DNA of 64,000 nucleotides from Paracyclopina nana (Eukaryota; Arthropoda; Copepoda; Cyclopoida; Cyclopettidae): contig JAGUCH010000005.1 in assembly GCA_019096065.1 (NCBI GenBank), positions 7,316,001 through 7,380,000 of the forward strand, written 5' to 3'. How positions within the stretch are numbered: the first letter of the stretch is position 1; every line of letters starts with the position of its first letter. Both the position numbers and the translations under genes were made by a program. Below, piece by piece: positions 19,620 to 31,402 of this stretch. The notes beneath the pieces were generated by a model. That model ran no database searches and had not been told where the DNA came from. It saw only the letters and a program-made list of their open reading frames with translations.

Positions 19620-22088
19620 ATGACGCCAGTAAGCTGCCTTCTTTGCCCCTCCGTGTACCTGATGGCCTTCTTCGTGTATGCATACTGGATACTGTTCAGT
19701 GAGCTGGCTCAGGCTGCCGTGGTCCCGGGAACACCACCCAGGAGTCGCACCGCCGACCTCTATACCCCGGACACAAAGGTCACGTCGTTCACCACATATG
19801 ACTGTGCACACCCCGATGCCATCCACGAGGCCATCGACCTGAGTCAGCCGGAACTCTGCGAGGACATTAGGAGCGCATATCAGGCCCCCGTTAACATCAC
19901 GGTCCAAGTGCTCCAAACCGGGTCGACCCTCTCGATCAAGGCTTTCCGGTGCAGGGTACACTTGTCCCGACAGGTGACGAGATGTGGGTATGATAGCATC
20001 AGCTACGGCAGCCAAATGACCGACGTCAACAGGCCCTACTTGGTGACCCCGCAAGCTTGTCGGGAGGCCGCCGAGAAACTCTACCTGATCGTAGAGAATA
20101 AGAAGGTGGAGGTAGCTCTAAATTATCCGACCTCGCTCTCCTACTTCTCCAAAGGAGGATTGGACAAAGACCACAAGTGTACTACCACCACCTTCACCAG
20201 CGGAGGCGTGACGTTTTACAAATCTTACGAGACCACCACGATCCACGCACTGGTTGAGCCGATCTACGGGAAGTTGAACACGGCCAACGGGCGGGTAGTG
20301 TTCTCCAACCATCTGACGGCGAACTTTCAAGACCTCATCGTACAAGATGGCGCTGAAGGCACCATCGTGTGGCCCAAACGGAAGTCACCTCCCTGTGAGG
20401 ACGAACTCAGTGAGGTCTATTGAGGACCCGCCGTGCTCTACCCGCATAGGAACGCCACCAGCCTCATGGGAGGAGCCGGGCATCTTGGCGATCTCCTCCT
20501 GCTAGCCCATGAGGAGGAATCAAGGTTTGCGGGGTTCGTCCTCAAGGGTGTACAGTCGATGTGTCAGCGGAAGCTGTTCACCACCCAGCTGAGGGATTTC
20601 GCCATCCTCTTGGTGGGACCCGGAGAAGGACCCCTCCAAGCCAAATACCTGCACCCGGAGGACATGGATGGAGCCAACATCCAAACGCAGCTCGCGTTTG
20701 TGCATTCCCAACATGCACTGCACATTCAGGACCTATTCGAATTTCTACAGGAATTAATTTGCAAAAACGAGCGTGCAATTCTCCATTCCAATTTGCAGAG
20801 CATGGCCTCCGGATCGTCGTCATATGCCACGCTGGACAGCCATGGGCCTGGCCACCTCGTCACGCGGGCAGGGGCAGTGGCCTACGTGACTTCGTGCTAC
20901 CCAGTACAAGCGGTCACCCGGTCCATCGACAACTGCACCCAGGAGATCCCTGTACTGGTCAACAACGAGACCCGGTTCGCGGACCCGTTGTCATTCATCC
21001 TGACCGATCGGCCTAGTGTGGTCCCGTGCGATTCAATCACGCCCATCAAGTGGCGTATACACAACCAATGGATGTGTGCCACGCCCCAGATTCACGCCTG
21101 CATCGCACCGTCCCAGCTCAACCCCATGTCCGATGCGGCCCTGCGCAACCACCAATACGACATCAGCAGCGGGTTGGGCGGCGGCGTGTTCTCCGCGGAG
21201 CAGCGGGCCAACCACATCTTGTACCTTCACCTCTTCAGCAGCCGGGAGGCGGTGGTCAACACGATTACCAGCAATGTGTTGCACAATTCTCTGATCACGG
21301 GCAGTCGCTCCACCACCTTCTGGTCTCAGGAGGACATTGACCAAATGGTGGACCACGTGGGGAGTGCAATCATCCCCTTCTTTAGTTCTGTCGGGAAGTA
21401 CTACTCGTACTTCACGGGGTTCCTCATCACCGTGGGCCTCCTGAAGCTGATCCTGGGTGCCGTGCTACGTATGATCATCCTATACCGCCGACGCGGCTTC
21501 GGGTGGTGGATGCTGCTGGCGATTTGGCACACGGCGTTCCTGATGGTGGAAATGCCGTGGAGAATGGTGACCAACCTGGGGCAGGATCAGATCCTGTTCC
21601 CTGGAGGCGACAGCGATGACGAACAGCCCTCTCGCCAAGGACGCCGCCATCCTGGGGGTGGTGCTACGCAAGCATTCCGCCTGGCCAACTTGGGCAGCTC
21701 TGACGACGACGACGATGACGATGATGCACCGCCCAAGTACGCGACAGCAGCCGCCGGCGCAGCGGGTGCGGAAGGGGACAAGGCCGCTCCCAGCACCAGA
21801 CGTGGGTTTCGCCAGCGACTGCGAGAGGCCCTCTCCCAAGAGCAGGATTCGGTCTATAAGAACTTACAGGCACAGGTGGACGTGCTGGCTCGGCAGAACG
21901 AGTCGGTGCACAACTATCTGATGACAGTGCTGCCAGCCGCCACGGTGCCCTCCGCCGCATCCACTCCTCTGAAGCCGTTCCCGGAAGTTGCGGCCACAGT
22001 GGCACCACCCATCTCCCCAGTTAGGCCTGCTACGCCCAGACAACGGACCGTGGGCCCCCGTCGTGAGGACACGACAACCCTTCAGTAG
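19620..22088 (+). pseudogene. env: Envelope-like glycoprotein (env) with one in-frame stop
   Basis: Two open stretches, 19620-20423 and 20424-22088, are in the same frame and split only by a TGA at 20421-20423. The product would be about 820 residues. It has an N-terminal hydrophobic signal (residues about 9-31), a Cys-containing ectodomain with NxS/T sites, a hydrophobic stretch near 21400-21480 and a second near 21500-21550, then a long tail. The tail has an acidic Asp run (about 21700) and a heptad-like segment (about 21850-21920). The spacing of early cysteines and the YDC, RC and CGYDS motifs recall glycoproteins of chuvirus-like negative-strand viruses more than the baculovirus-F-type Env of gypsy itself. 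That is an impression, not a search result. The expected role is membrane fusion, now broken. Confidence 0.65.
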
Positions 22089-22096
22089 GGGGAAGT
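22088..22096 (+). other. Polypurine tract
   Basis: AGGGGGAAG (22087-22095) sits directly before the LTR start, as required for plus-strand priming, and follows the env stop immediately. Confidence 0.65.
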
Positions 22097-22296
22097 TGTA
22101 GCAGGAACGCGGGTATACGGGTGTACTCGTGGGCGCGCAATGAGCGCCACGTCCCGGTGAAATGAATTGTATAGGTCAGTTAATAAACGGACGCATTCAA
22201 GTAAACACCTCGACTAGTTTCTTAGTAGCACAGTCTTCCATCGCTACCCGCGGGCGCGCGTGTCACCCTCGGGGGGGTCTACACGAACCTCCTACA
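22097..22296 (+). repeat. 3' LTR, 200 bp
   Basis: It begins TGTAGCAGG and ends CTCCTACA, a TG...CA LTR with 5-bp inverted ends (TGTAG/CTACA). It contains an AATAAA at 22182-22187. No second copy was seen near 13.5 kb. It is flanked on the right by zinc-finger-like sequence CACAAATGTCAC, so it inserted in or beside a zinc-finger gene. Confidence 0.8.
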
Positions 22297-22304
22297 CACA
22301 AATG

Positions 22305-23606
22305 TCACAAGAATAAGGCATTGGAGGGACAGAATATTTGGAAAAACTGCTTGTCACAAACGTCACACTTGAATGGCTTCTGACCCTCATGCACAGTTTT
22401 AACATGTGTTGAAAGGGTAACTTTGTCGATAAATGATTTGTCACAATTGTCACACTCGAAAGGCTTCAGTCCTTGATGCACCCGGCTGATATGTGAAGAA
22501 AGGTGTGATCTTTGACCAAACTGCTTGTTACAAATGTCACACTTGAATGGCTTCAGTCCCTCATGTACAGTTTTAACATGTGTTGAAAGGGTAACTTTGT
22601 GACCAAATGTTTTGTCACATATGTCACACTTGAAAGGCTTCAGTCCCTCGTGCACAGATTTAACATGTATTGAAAGGTATCTGTTTTCACAAAATGTTTT
22701 GTCACAAATGTCACACATGAATCTTTTCTGGCCATCATGAACATTTTTGATATGAGTAGAAAGGTGTGATCTTTGGCCATACTGCTTGTCACAAATTTCA
22801 CGCTTGAAAGGCTTCTGTCCCTCATGCACAGTTTTAATATGCATTGATAGGTTACCTTTTTGACCAAATGATTTGTCACAATGCTCACACTTGAATGGCT
22901 TGAGTCCCTCATGCACAGTAATAACATGTATTAAAAGTTTACATCTTTGGCCAAACTTCTTGTCACAAATGTCACTCTTGAATGGCTGAAGTCCCTCATG
23001 CACCATTTTGATATGCTGTGAAAGCTTACCTTTTTCATCAAATAATTTGTCACAAATGTCACACCTATATGGCTTAAGTCTCTCATGTGCTATTTGTATA
23101 TGCTTTAAAAGGTTTGATCTTTGGCCAAACTGCTTGTCACAAATGCCACACTTGAATCTTTTCTGTCCCACATGCACAGTTGTGATATGCCTTAAAAGGT
23201 ATCCTTTTTCACCAAATGATTTGTCACATATGTCACACTTGAAAGACTTCAGTCCCTCATGCACAATTTTGATGTGAGTTGAAAGGTTATATCTTTTGCC
23301 AAACTGCTTGTCGCAAATGTCGCACTTGAATGGTTTAAGTCCCTCATGCACCATTTTGATATGCTTTGTAAGGTTACCTTTTTCACCAAATAATTTGTCA
23401 CAAATGTCACAATGGAGAGGATTTCCATGCGCTGTGTTTTTGTGACGAGAAAGGCCACTTTTCTGGACAAAGTGTTTATCACAAATGTCACATCTAAAAG
23501 GCATGGCTTTTGGCATGCTTTTCCCAAACTCATGCTTTGCTTCTTGATGCTTCTTCAAAGCAATGGCAAGCTTGAACGTTTGCTCACAAATATCGCACTT
23601 GTTCAT
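22305..23606 (-). CDS. C2H2 zinc-finger protein, 3' end truncated
   Basis: 433 residues from ATG at 23606 with about 14 C2H2 fingers and TGEKP-like linkers of VHEGLKPFKCDICDK form. Two fingers lack the first Cys (KSDIC, KREIC). The last finger is cut after CDVCDKQFFQI and runs into sequence homologous to the ZNF 3'-flank repeat (TTGGAGGGAC... near 29265 and 36150), then the retroelement LTR. The first finger (MNKCDICEQTFKLAIALKKH) and the 5' leader (CAATTCAGCAGTTGAAGAAT) match the paralogue at 36538-37677. It is probably a DNA-binding protein of a locally duplicated family. Function is unknown. Confidence 0.85.
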   Translation of the reverse strand: MNKCDICEQTFKLAIALKKHQEAKHEFGKSMPKAMPFRCDICDKHFVQKSGLSRHKNTAHGNPLHCDICDKLFGEKGNLTKHIKMVHEGLKPFKCDICDKQFGKRYNLSTHIKIVHEGLKSFKCDICDKSFGEKGYLLRHITTVHVGQKRFKCGICDKQFGQRSNLLKHIQIAHERLKPYRCDICDKLFDEKGKLSQHIKMVHEGLQPFKSDICDKKFGQRCKLLIHVITVHEGLKPFKCEHCDKSFGQKGNLSMHIKTVHEGQKPFKREICDKQYGQRSHLSTHIKNVHDGQKRFMCDICDKTFCENRYLSIHVKSVHEGLKPFKCDICDKTFGHKVTLSTHVKTVHEGLKPFKCDICNKQFGQRSHLSSHISRVHQGLKPFECDNCDKSFIDKVTLSTHVKTVHEGQKPFKCDVCDKQFFQIFCPSNALFL

Positions 23607-23925
23607 TCTTCAACTGCTGAATTGAAACTGAAACAACTGATTTTCTCCTGCGAAAACGCACAACCTATTTTCCGCATTTTGGCGTGCGCCACGCTATTTA
23701 CAAACTCGGTGTCCAAGACTCTCTAGAATGTATAGGAAGCTCCATTTGGCATTAGAAGAGAAGAAATATTCCTTTTTTTGTCCAAATCCAATGGGAAGTA
23801 ATTTTAAAAAGCCATTTAATGAATGAAAGATTACTTTACAATAGCTTGACCGCCAAAACCTTCAATATTTCAAATTTGTAATTTTGATTACGTAAGTGGA
23901 TTTATTACTTAGTTAATTATACATA
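23607..23925. other. 5' flank of the ZNF gene
   Basis: 23607-23640 is conserved with the leader of the ZNF paralogue at 37678. The rest is AT-rich intergenic DNA with no other feature seen. Confidence 0.5.
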
Positions 23926-23939
23926 GAAATGGTGCTACA

Positions 23940-24150
23940 TACTTATTTGGAGGGCGGGCCGAAGGCCCGCCCTCCACATTTCGCTGTGACCTATGACATT
24001 CCCCTTTTTGAGACAGGAAACTGCACAAGAAAATCGACCAGGAAGTAAATTCTCTCACTGAAAAAACGAGAAAAAGTACATTTGTCATCAATGGGGTTTG
24101 AACCCACATCTCTCTGACTACAAGTCGGACGCTCTACCAATGAGCCAGCT
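23940..24150 (-). mobile_element. tRNA-related short element
   Basis: On the minus strand: a tRNA-like head (24150-24085; A box TGGCTCATTGG, B box GGTTCAAACCC, loop CTTGTAG), a body with TTTACTTCCTGGTCGATTTT and CAGTTTCCTG, then the palindrome GGAGGGCGGGCCGAAGGCCC plus GCCCTCC at 23950-23976. Partial copies with the same palindromic end lie at 24240-24320 and 24365-24440. Confidence 0.65.
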
Positions 24151-24618
24151 TTACTTCTTAGTATGTCTGATATTTCTAGTTTTATATTTAGTACTTCTTG
24201 TAAAAAGGAAATTTTAAGAAGAGAATATTAGTGTGAGCGGGCTGAAGGCTCAACCCCAGTCAATTTTTTGGTGGGCGGGCCGAAGGCCTGCCCTCCACAT
24301 TTCACTATGACTTATGTTGCTCTCCTGATTCAAACAGGAAACTGTACAAAAACCAATGAGTCATCAATATTTGGAGAGCGGGCCGAAGGCCCGCCCTCCA
24401 CATTTCGCTTTGACTTATGTCGCTCCCCACTTTTTTTTTCCACAGATGGGATATAAACCTTCATCCCATTAAACACTCTCAACAAAGTGATCTTTTTCTA
24501 ATCTGTTTAAAACAGAAACTGTACCAAAAAATTGAGTAAATTGAGATTGAGCCTTTATGGATCTGTCTTTAGAACCCACATTGCTCTGAATGCAAGTCCA
24601 ATACTCTATGACTGACTT

Positions 24619-25014
24619 ATACCGTCTGACCGTTCAAAATTGGACGGTGCGGGAATCAAAAGTTTATGTTATGAATTCATGAATTTTGAGGCTTAATGGG
24701 TATCGTTGGAAAGCTTGAACCTTTGGACATCTTTTTTGTTTTCTGACGAAATGAAAAATATTATTGTGAATTTCGTGTTAGTCCAAAAAATAAAAGATGC
24801 ATCAGTTTTTTTGTGACAATTTTCTGGGTTGCCTTGGGAAAATTGAATTTTCCCGGTTTTTTCCTCTTTCAATTGATTTTTCCTACTTTTACAAAAAAGA
24901 TGGAAAAAGGCTCAATCTTTCCAACGATATCATTTAAAAGTCCTGTATTTCTTGACATATGTGACCAAAAGTTTAGATTCCCGTACCGTCCAATTTTGAA
25001 CGGACAGACTGTAT
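24619..25014. mobile_element. About 395-bp MITE (ACCGTCTG family), copy 2
   Basis: The left end TATACCGTCTGACCGTTCAA is matched at the right by the reverse complement of TTGAACGGACAGACTGTATA. TIRs are about 40 bp with nested GACGGT hairpins. Nearly the same interior as 6340-6750. TA flanks are compatible with Tc1/mariner-like mobilisation, which is inference. Confidence 0.75.
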
Positions 25015-25079
25015 ATCTCGTGTTTCCAGCTTGTTATTATGTGCTTTATGTAAATAGTAAATTTTAAGAAGATCAATAT

Positions 25080-25477
25080 TCAGGCAATACTATTGTGAGT
25101 GGGCTGAAGGCCCACCCTCCACATTTCGCTGTGACCTATGTTGCTCCCCTGCTCCCCTGTTTGAACAAGGAAACTGTACAAGAAAATGACCAGGAAGTAA
25201 ATTGCAATCTAGAAAAAATGTTTGCCTCTTATCACATAATTAATTCAAATTCAAAGAAAATGATGAGCAAAAGTTTGGGATTGTCCTACACCTAGCAAAT
25301 TATGTGTTTTAACTACATTAGCTAGAGGCTTCTAGGATGAATGTATTAGTAGCATTTCTTTTTCAAAAGAGGGGATTTGAACCTTATCCCACAAAACTTA
25401 AACTGCAACACTATGAACTAAGTGATTGAAGCATATTTTTGGGAGTAGTCAAAAGGCCCACCCCCTCTCAATTTTAT
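25080..25477. repeat. Decayed short-element copies
   Basis: 25090-25200 carries the GGGCTGAAGGCCC palindrome edge, CACATTTCGCTGTGACCTAT, GAAACTGTACAAG and GACCAGGAAGTAAATTG of the tRNA-related element. 25370-25440 has a decayed tRNA-like B-box region. No gene. Confidence 0.55.
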
Positions 25478-28064
25478 GGAGGGCTGGCCTGCCCTCCACA
25501 TTTCTCTACATCCTATGTTGCTTCTCTGTTTGAAACAGGAAACTGTACCAAAAAAATTGACCAGCAAGCAAATTGAGATTGAGCCTTTATGGACTTTTTG
25601 CCACTAGTTTGACTGGGCAAAAGGACAAACTACAGGCTCACAGAAACATGACCAACTTATGAAGGACCCAGATCATGACCAATAAAACATATCAGGAACA
25701 TGACCTACTGGTATGACTGACCCAGACCATGGCATGACAGTAACCAACTACTATTCTAAAACATACTAAGTTGGGCTTAAATTGTGTAACTGACTTAAAT
25801 TCACTCAACAAGAAGAACTGACTAGTGAAGCCATTGGGTGACTTAACTAGCCAGGGCTGACTTGGTTAACCACAAACTACTTATGACTGACTTGGGTAAC
25901 CATGACTTGTTAAAGCTTCACCTTGTGCAGCCACATATGGTGTGACTTGAGTCACCATTTCTGACTGAAACCATAGCTGACATGAGCAGCTATAGATTAC
26001 TTTGATAACCATGGCCAACTTAGATTTTCTAGGACATAGGTAGATTTTGGACAGCCAGGTCCAAGAACTGACTAATCTATTTGTTAATCTTGGTCTTCCA
26101 GTTGGTCATGGTCAGCAATTCTGTTCAAATACTAGTTAGACCATGTGGACAGTAGGTCCTGTTTCTAGCAAACATTTGGTCAACTCCTACTCTTGGATTG
26201 ACAATGGATTGTTTGTGGATAGACTACAGCGAACTGGACTTGAATTGACAAAAGGATTTGCCTTGGATCTACTATCTGAGCACACAGTCCTCAGATAGAC
26301 CAGAACTTAATGCATTTAGTTAAACTAGAAAAACGAGTTGTGCCTGGATAGACAAGACAAACTGTCCTAGGACCGACTATGAGAACGCACAGTCCTTGGA
26401 TCGACAAAACGAATCAACAAAGTGTTTTTCTAGTCTGTCTACTCCCAATAGTACCAGATTAGCTCTAGTCTATCCAGGGACTGTTTGTTATAACAGTCAA
26501 TCCAAGGGCAATCCGTTTTTCGATGCAAGTGCAGTACATTCTGCCAGTCTATCCAAGTACAGTTCTAGTTGACCCAAGTCCGTCTCTGTCATGACTATTG
26601 ATTCAAGTACAATCCTGTCTTATTGATCCAAGGACAGTGTGTTCTCATAATCAATCTTGGGATGATCTGTTGCAGTCAATGTTCTAGTCAATCCAAGTGT
26701 GGCTGCCCACAGTTGGTCTTGGTCTATGTTTGTCTCAGTTGATCCATGCGTATGACACGGGTCTTCTTAATATCAGCATATTTGCACTTGAGTGCAACTG
26801 TACATATTGTGACTCAGTTCCATTAAGTGAAGGTTGCTGAATGAAAAAGCTCCTATGTTTTAGTAGAGCGTTACTGGTCAACCCCTCAGCAAAAGTTAGA
26901 CCCCAAGAAAAATCCCTGAGAGGTTGGGAAAAATTTGAGAACCAAGCAGCTATTTTTCATCTGAGCACCAAACATCAAAAATAGAACCCAAGCTAAAATA
27001 AGGCATATCAAAAATGTTAAACCAATTAATATTTTAAGCTTTAATGAAGAAAATCTTGGCAAATAAAACTTAAGCTGCATTTAATTTGATGTAAACTTTT
27101 AAACAATCATGTCACTTTATTATCTATATCTTTTTTTTAACGGCCTTGCAAAATTATGCCTTACAAAAGTAGCTCTGCCTCAATGCCAGAAAATAATGCA
27201 AGACTCTTTGTTCTGCCAGTCTATCCAAGAACAGTGTGTTTTGTCGATCCAGTGACTGATTGCTGTTGCATTCTAAGAATGTACAATGTATTCTAGCTGT
27301 CGATCCAAGCATGATCCATTTCAGTCTATCCAAGGACAGTATGTTCTAATTGATCCAAGTCTGGCCACAATATTCACTGAATTAATTTAACTTTTGATCC
27401 TCTAATTTACACAAATCATTCTTGGCAAATCATAATATTTAATGAAGTCATCTGCTAAATAATTGTACAATTCTTAGGCCCAGTTCACCTAGCACAATGA
27501 CAATATTGAAAAAAAGGAAACATTGACATTGAATTCTCAATGGCAAAGGTATATGTTTCAAACAAAACAATTATGCAGAAAAAATTGATAAAATGTTTTT
27601 GAAAGTACCTGATATTTACAAATATCTTCATAATATTGCCCCATAATGACACATCATTATACCGGGAGACCTTAAATTAATTCAAAAACTGCTGTAAGTA
27701 CTTTTTGTAAAGTTTTGTTATACCTTGGGGATTACCATAATCAACCATATTTTAGAAACATCAATAATCATGTAGAATAAAAGCACCAAAATAATGAATC
27801 ACCTCATTGGTTTCATAAGAGCAGAGTTTATGGTTCCTCAATATAAAACTTTCATGATAAATTGTATTTAATCAGCTGCTTATTTTCTTAGTCTAGCTCA
27901 GATCAATAATTTCTATCATTGCAATGTAAAACAGAAATGAGCCACACTTGTAACTCCTTGCTACCAGTGAAGCATGCTCCCATTTCTTTATAAAATAAAG
28001 GGCTACTTTCAAATATCTCCGTAGGCCCGCCCTCCGCTGTCCATTTATGGACGCCTTTACCTAG
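25478..28064 (+). mobile_element. Helentron-like element, copy D (subfamily 2)
   Basis: The 5' end is a GGAGGG...CCCTCC palindrome at about 25478, followed by a short-element body. The middle holds blocks shared in the same order with copy F (GACCCAGATCATGACCAA, GACTTGAGTCACCATTTCTG, degenerate CTATCCAAGGACAGT repeats, GTGAAGGTTGCTGAATG). The 3' end is GGCCCGCCCTCCGCTGTCC, hairpin, CTAG (28061-28064), then TT. No protein gene. Confidence 0.6.
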
Positions 28065-29079
28065 TTAAGGAGTTTCGGTTTTAAACTTAAAAAAATACCA
28101 ACTCACCATACCTCTAAATTCTGATTTGCATACACATTCGGTTTCCCCACTACCTTTTTGTTTTTCTTGGCTAGGTTGAGTTTTCGTCTGACACTTCTGA
28201 GTTCTCGTAAATTCAGATTCCCATAGAGAACCTGACGGTGTCTGTAGTTGATATCTCGCAAGATCATTCCAGCTAATCTGAAGTACCTTCAAGTTTTCAT
28301 TTGGAAATCTTAAATGAGTGAAGTTAAGATTCCCTTGCAGTTACAGCATGTGCAAGAGAACACTTTCTTGTAAGATCAATGTAGCCTATGTTATGTTGAG
28401 TTCTCATTGAATGGATGTGTTTTAACATTTTACATCTTATGTGAACTGCGACTTTGGTCCCGCGAAAACTGCAAAGTATGTGTTTCATAGCAGCCCCCAG
28501 AGCGCACTTTGTTTACAATTTTGTCCATTTCCGTTTCCCTCTGGCCACAAAAACAACAGATCAAGAATTTTCGTCGGCTAATTGTTAGAAAAAAGTAGAC
28601 GCGATTTTGCCGAAATCAACTCAGAGCTGGCCATTTCGCCGAAATCAACTCGTTTGGATTCGAATAAGACAAGCTCAGCTAGGGGCCTTTGACTTTGGCA
28701 AAAACTCAGGCTTGGAGACTAGTCAGACTACGAGCTCGGCGCTGCTGAAATCAACTTGGAGCCGGCGATTTTGGACTATGGGAAAGACAAGTTTGGATTC
28801 GAATAACGGAATAAGACAAGCTCAGGGGCCTTGGACTTTTAGCAAAAACTCAGGCTTGGAGACAACGAGCTTGGCGCTGCTGAAATCAACTCGGAGCCGG
28901 CGATTTTGGATTACGGGAAAGACAATTTTGGATTTGAATAAGACAAGCTCAGGGGCCTTGGACTTTGGCAGCACAGAAGAATTAAGTGCACAATTATTAT
29001 TGAGACTACATAAATTACATGAGATAAATTTGATATGCTTGACAAGGCCATAAGGCCTTTATTTTGGGTCCAAAATAAA
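28065..29079. other. Host island between copies D and B, with tandem duplication
   Basis: 28608-28975 contains about three diverged units of a repeat of 110-130 bp (GAAATCAACTCGGAGCCGGC, GACAAGCTCAGGGGCCTTGG). Open frames through it are repetitive and not convincing. The rest shows no recognised gene. Confidence 0.5.
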
Positions 29080-30814
29080 CTAGGTAAAGGCGTCCATAAA
29101 TGGACAGCGGGGGGCGGGCCTACGGTTTTAAGCAAAAGTTTGTACTAATTTTGTACCATCATAACTATTAATTATTTTTCTCTACCGGCAACTGAAAATC
29201 CCTGATAAGGTTTCGATTTCAAAATAGTTCTCAGTTTATTTCTCTTCCAAGGCTACCACATAATAAGCCATTGGAGGGACAAACTTTTTCACTAGATGGC
29301 GCTTTTTGGGCAAGTATATTTGGAAAACTGCCGCGCGCGAAACTTGTCACGTGATCATGCGCGGCACTTTGATTGGCTCACCAGCGGAGCCAGGCTAGAA
29401 AAAATCGGTTTCAGCAATGAAAAGCTTGGAAATTTGTGTGAGTTGCATATGGTTTTATGGCTTGAAAGGGTGCTATTTTATCTGTAGATTATGTCATATT
29501 AATAAAGTTTTAAGAATTAGGGCACCAAAAGTTAAAACAGCCTATTTGTGATCGCCAATGTAGTGCAGCCATGTCAAATTTACTTGCTCAAGTTTCCTGG
29601 CTAGATAGCACTGCGAATCTAGCAACTTTTTTTTCTATCCAAGGTTGGTTGATCTAAGGACTATATGTTCTCATAGTCGATCCAAGAACCGTTTGTCTTG
29701 TCGATCCAAGTACAGTTCATTTTTCTTATCTAACAAAATTCATGTCAGTCCTGGTCTATCCAAGGATTATGTGTTATAACAGTCGATCCAAGGATGATCT
29801 GTCTCGTCAATCTGGGGACTGTCCATAGCAGTAGTTGATCCATGGATGATATGTTTTGTCAATACAAGGCCAGTTTGTCGTAGTCTATCCACAGATGATC
29901 CATTGTCGATCCAAGGGTAGGAGTCCATAGAAGCCACAGACCCGCCAAGTGAGCATGTGTTGACTTGGGTCACTTTATGATGGATCAAAATAGTAGGTCG
30001 AGTCCATCTTCGAATTTCAACCTGGGATTTTTGGTGATTGTTAGAGAAAAATGAATCCCTATCACCCTCAACAAAAGTTAGACCCCGTGACAAATCCCTG
30101 ATAGGTCAGTAATAATTAGAGAACCTCGCAAATAGCTTATTCCACAAATTTCTCCAGCCAAGTTTGATGAATAATCAATAAATGAATTGTTTCTGATTAA
30201 CCCTCTCAGTCATAATTGAAAAGTAACTGTCCACATTGGAACTAGTAAATTATTTGGGAGCCCTGTGTGTATACTTTCAGCAGGCAACCGGAAATTTGGC
30301 AAGTGCATTCCTCTCCTCATCGTGCATGATCATTATTGGCGCCATTTCTTGATTTTCCGCCAAATGACAGACTTTCATTTTTCTCTGCTCCCAATTAACA
30401 AAATGAGCTGAATTTATTGATTGTGACTCTTATTTTGCCAGGGCTACAATTTGTATTTGCAACTTTTTTCCTGATTCTGATCCCCAAGGGTACTTCTTTG
30501 TAAGCATTTTTAGTATATTTGCAATATCTCCAGTAGGCCTTAGCCAAATAAGCTGATCACTGTGACAACACTGACTATGCTAGTCTTTCTGATTACACTA
30601 AAGACGCTGGATGATGTAAGAGACATTTTTGTCAACTTGGCGGTGGGTTCACTACATACGGCAGTGAAGCGAAAATCCCTGTATTTTGCTGAGTTTTGGC
30701 GTGCGCTCGCATCTACCGTACAATAATGGATTTTTTCGTCACATGTGAAGAATAATGCTCATTATTGTACAGTTGGCAACTTCTTCAAGCTCAATTTCTT
30801 CATCAACTAAAAAA

Positions 30815-30889
30815 TTGACTTGACCAGGATTCGAACCTAGGTCGGCTTAGTGAGAGGTCTGCACTATACCATTGTACTATCATGGCACA
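30815..30889 (-). repeat. Degenerate tRNA-like sequence
   Basis: A-box-like TAGTACAATGG and a perfect B box GGTTCGAATCC with a paired T arm (CTAGG/CCTGG). The acceptor and anticodon stems do not pair, so it is a tRNA-derived relic. Confidence 0.5.
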
Positions 30890-31253
30890 CACAGATAAAG
30901 TACATTCTGGCATACTACAAAAATTACATTGTGTTTTAAGAAAGTCTTCCAAATCAATCCTAATGAAGAACATTAAAACATGTCTGAAACATTCTCAGTC
31001 AATTTTAAGCCAAACTCGTTATTTTGGTGTTTTTGGGAAAAATTATGGCTAAATAGTAAATATCCCTCTAAATATCTGGTTACCCTGCAAGTGCTGAGAT
31101 CTTGCTGGAGATGCGCGTGCGCGATTGACCGCAAAGCTTGACCTGCAAACGAGCTATCTTTTTTAAGGCTAATTTATTGATTAAATTGATAGCTTTTTAG
31201 CATTTAAGAATACTATAGCGACTTAAAACCGTCACGAAGCTGACAAAAATGTC

Positions 31254-31402
31254 AATACTGTCCTGATGACTCGTCCATATAGGGTTTTTCGCTCATTCGT
31301 AGTAAAATTCCAGATCACTCGTGGCTTCGCCACTCGGTGATCTTTCATTTGACTACTCATGAGCGAAAAACCCTATATGGACTCGTCATCAGGACAGTAT
31401 TG
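31254..31402. mobile_element. About 150-bp foldback MITE
   Basis: 44-bp terminal inverted repeats starting CAATACTGTCCTGATGACTC and including CCATATAGGGTTTTTCGCTC, with only two or three mismatches. The short centre is itself a small hairpin (GTGGCTTCGCCAC). No coding capacity. Confidence 0.75.

Larger units (their letters stand above)
13500..22296 (+). mobile_element. Ty3/gypsy-like retroelement with envelope-like ORF, 5' LTR missing
   Basis: The order gag, protease, reverse transcriptase, RNase H, integrase, envelope-like ORF, polypurine tract and LTR is that of an errantivirus-type Ty3/gypsy element. It is far more GC-rich than its surroundings. Only one LTR (22097-22296) is present, and the leader at 13500-13690 does not match it. 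The 5' LTR was therefore lost or replaced, or the two ends come from different elements. Pol has several frameshifts and stops and the envelope has one stop, so the copy is defective. Confidence 0.85.

Noticed and set aside
28065..28292. 75-residue minus-strand ORF beside copy D
   Set aside because: No domain, no clear start context, and it begins in unremarkable spacer sequence.
29767..30093. 108-residue minus-strand ORF also seen at 5543-5764
   Set aside because: Shared only because the DNA repeat is shared; it is made of diverged CTATCCAAGG units with no protein features.
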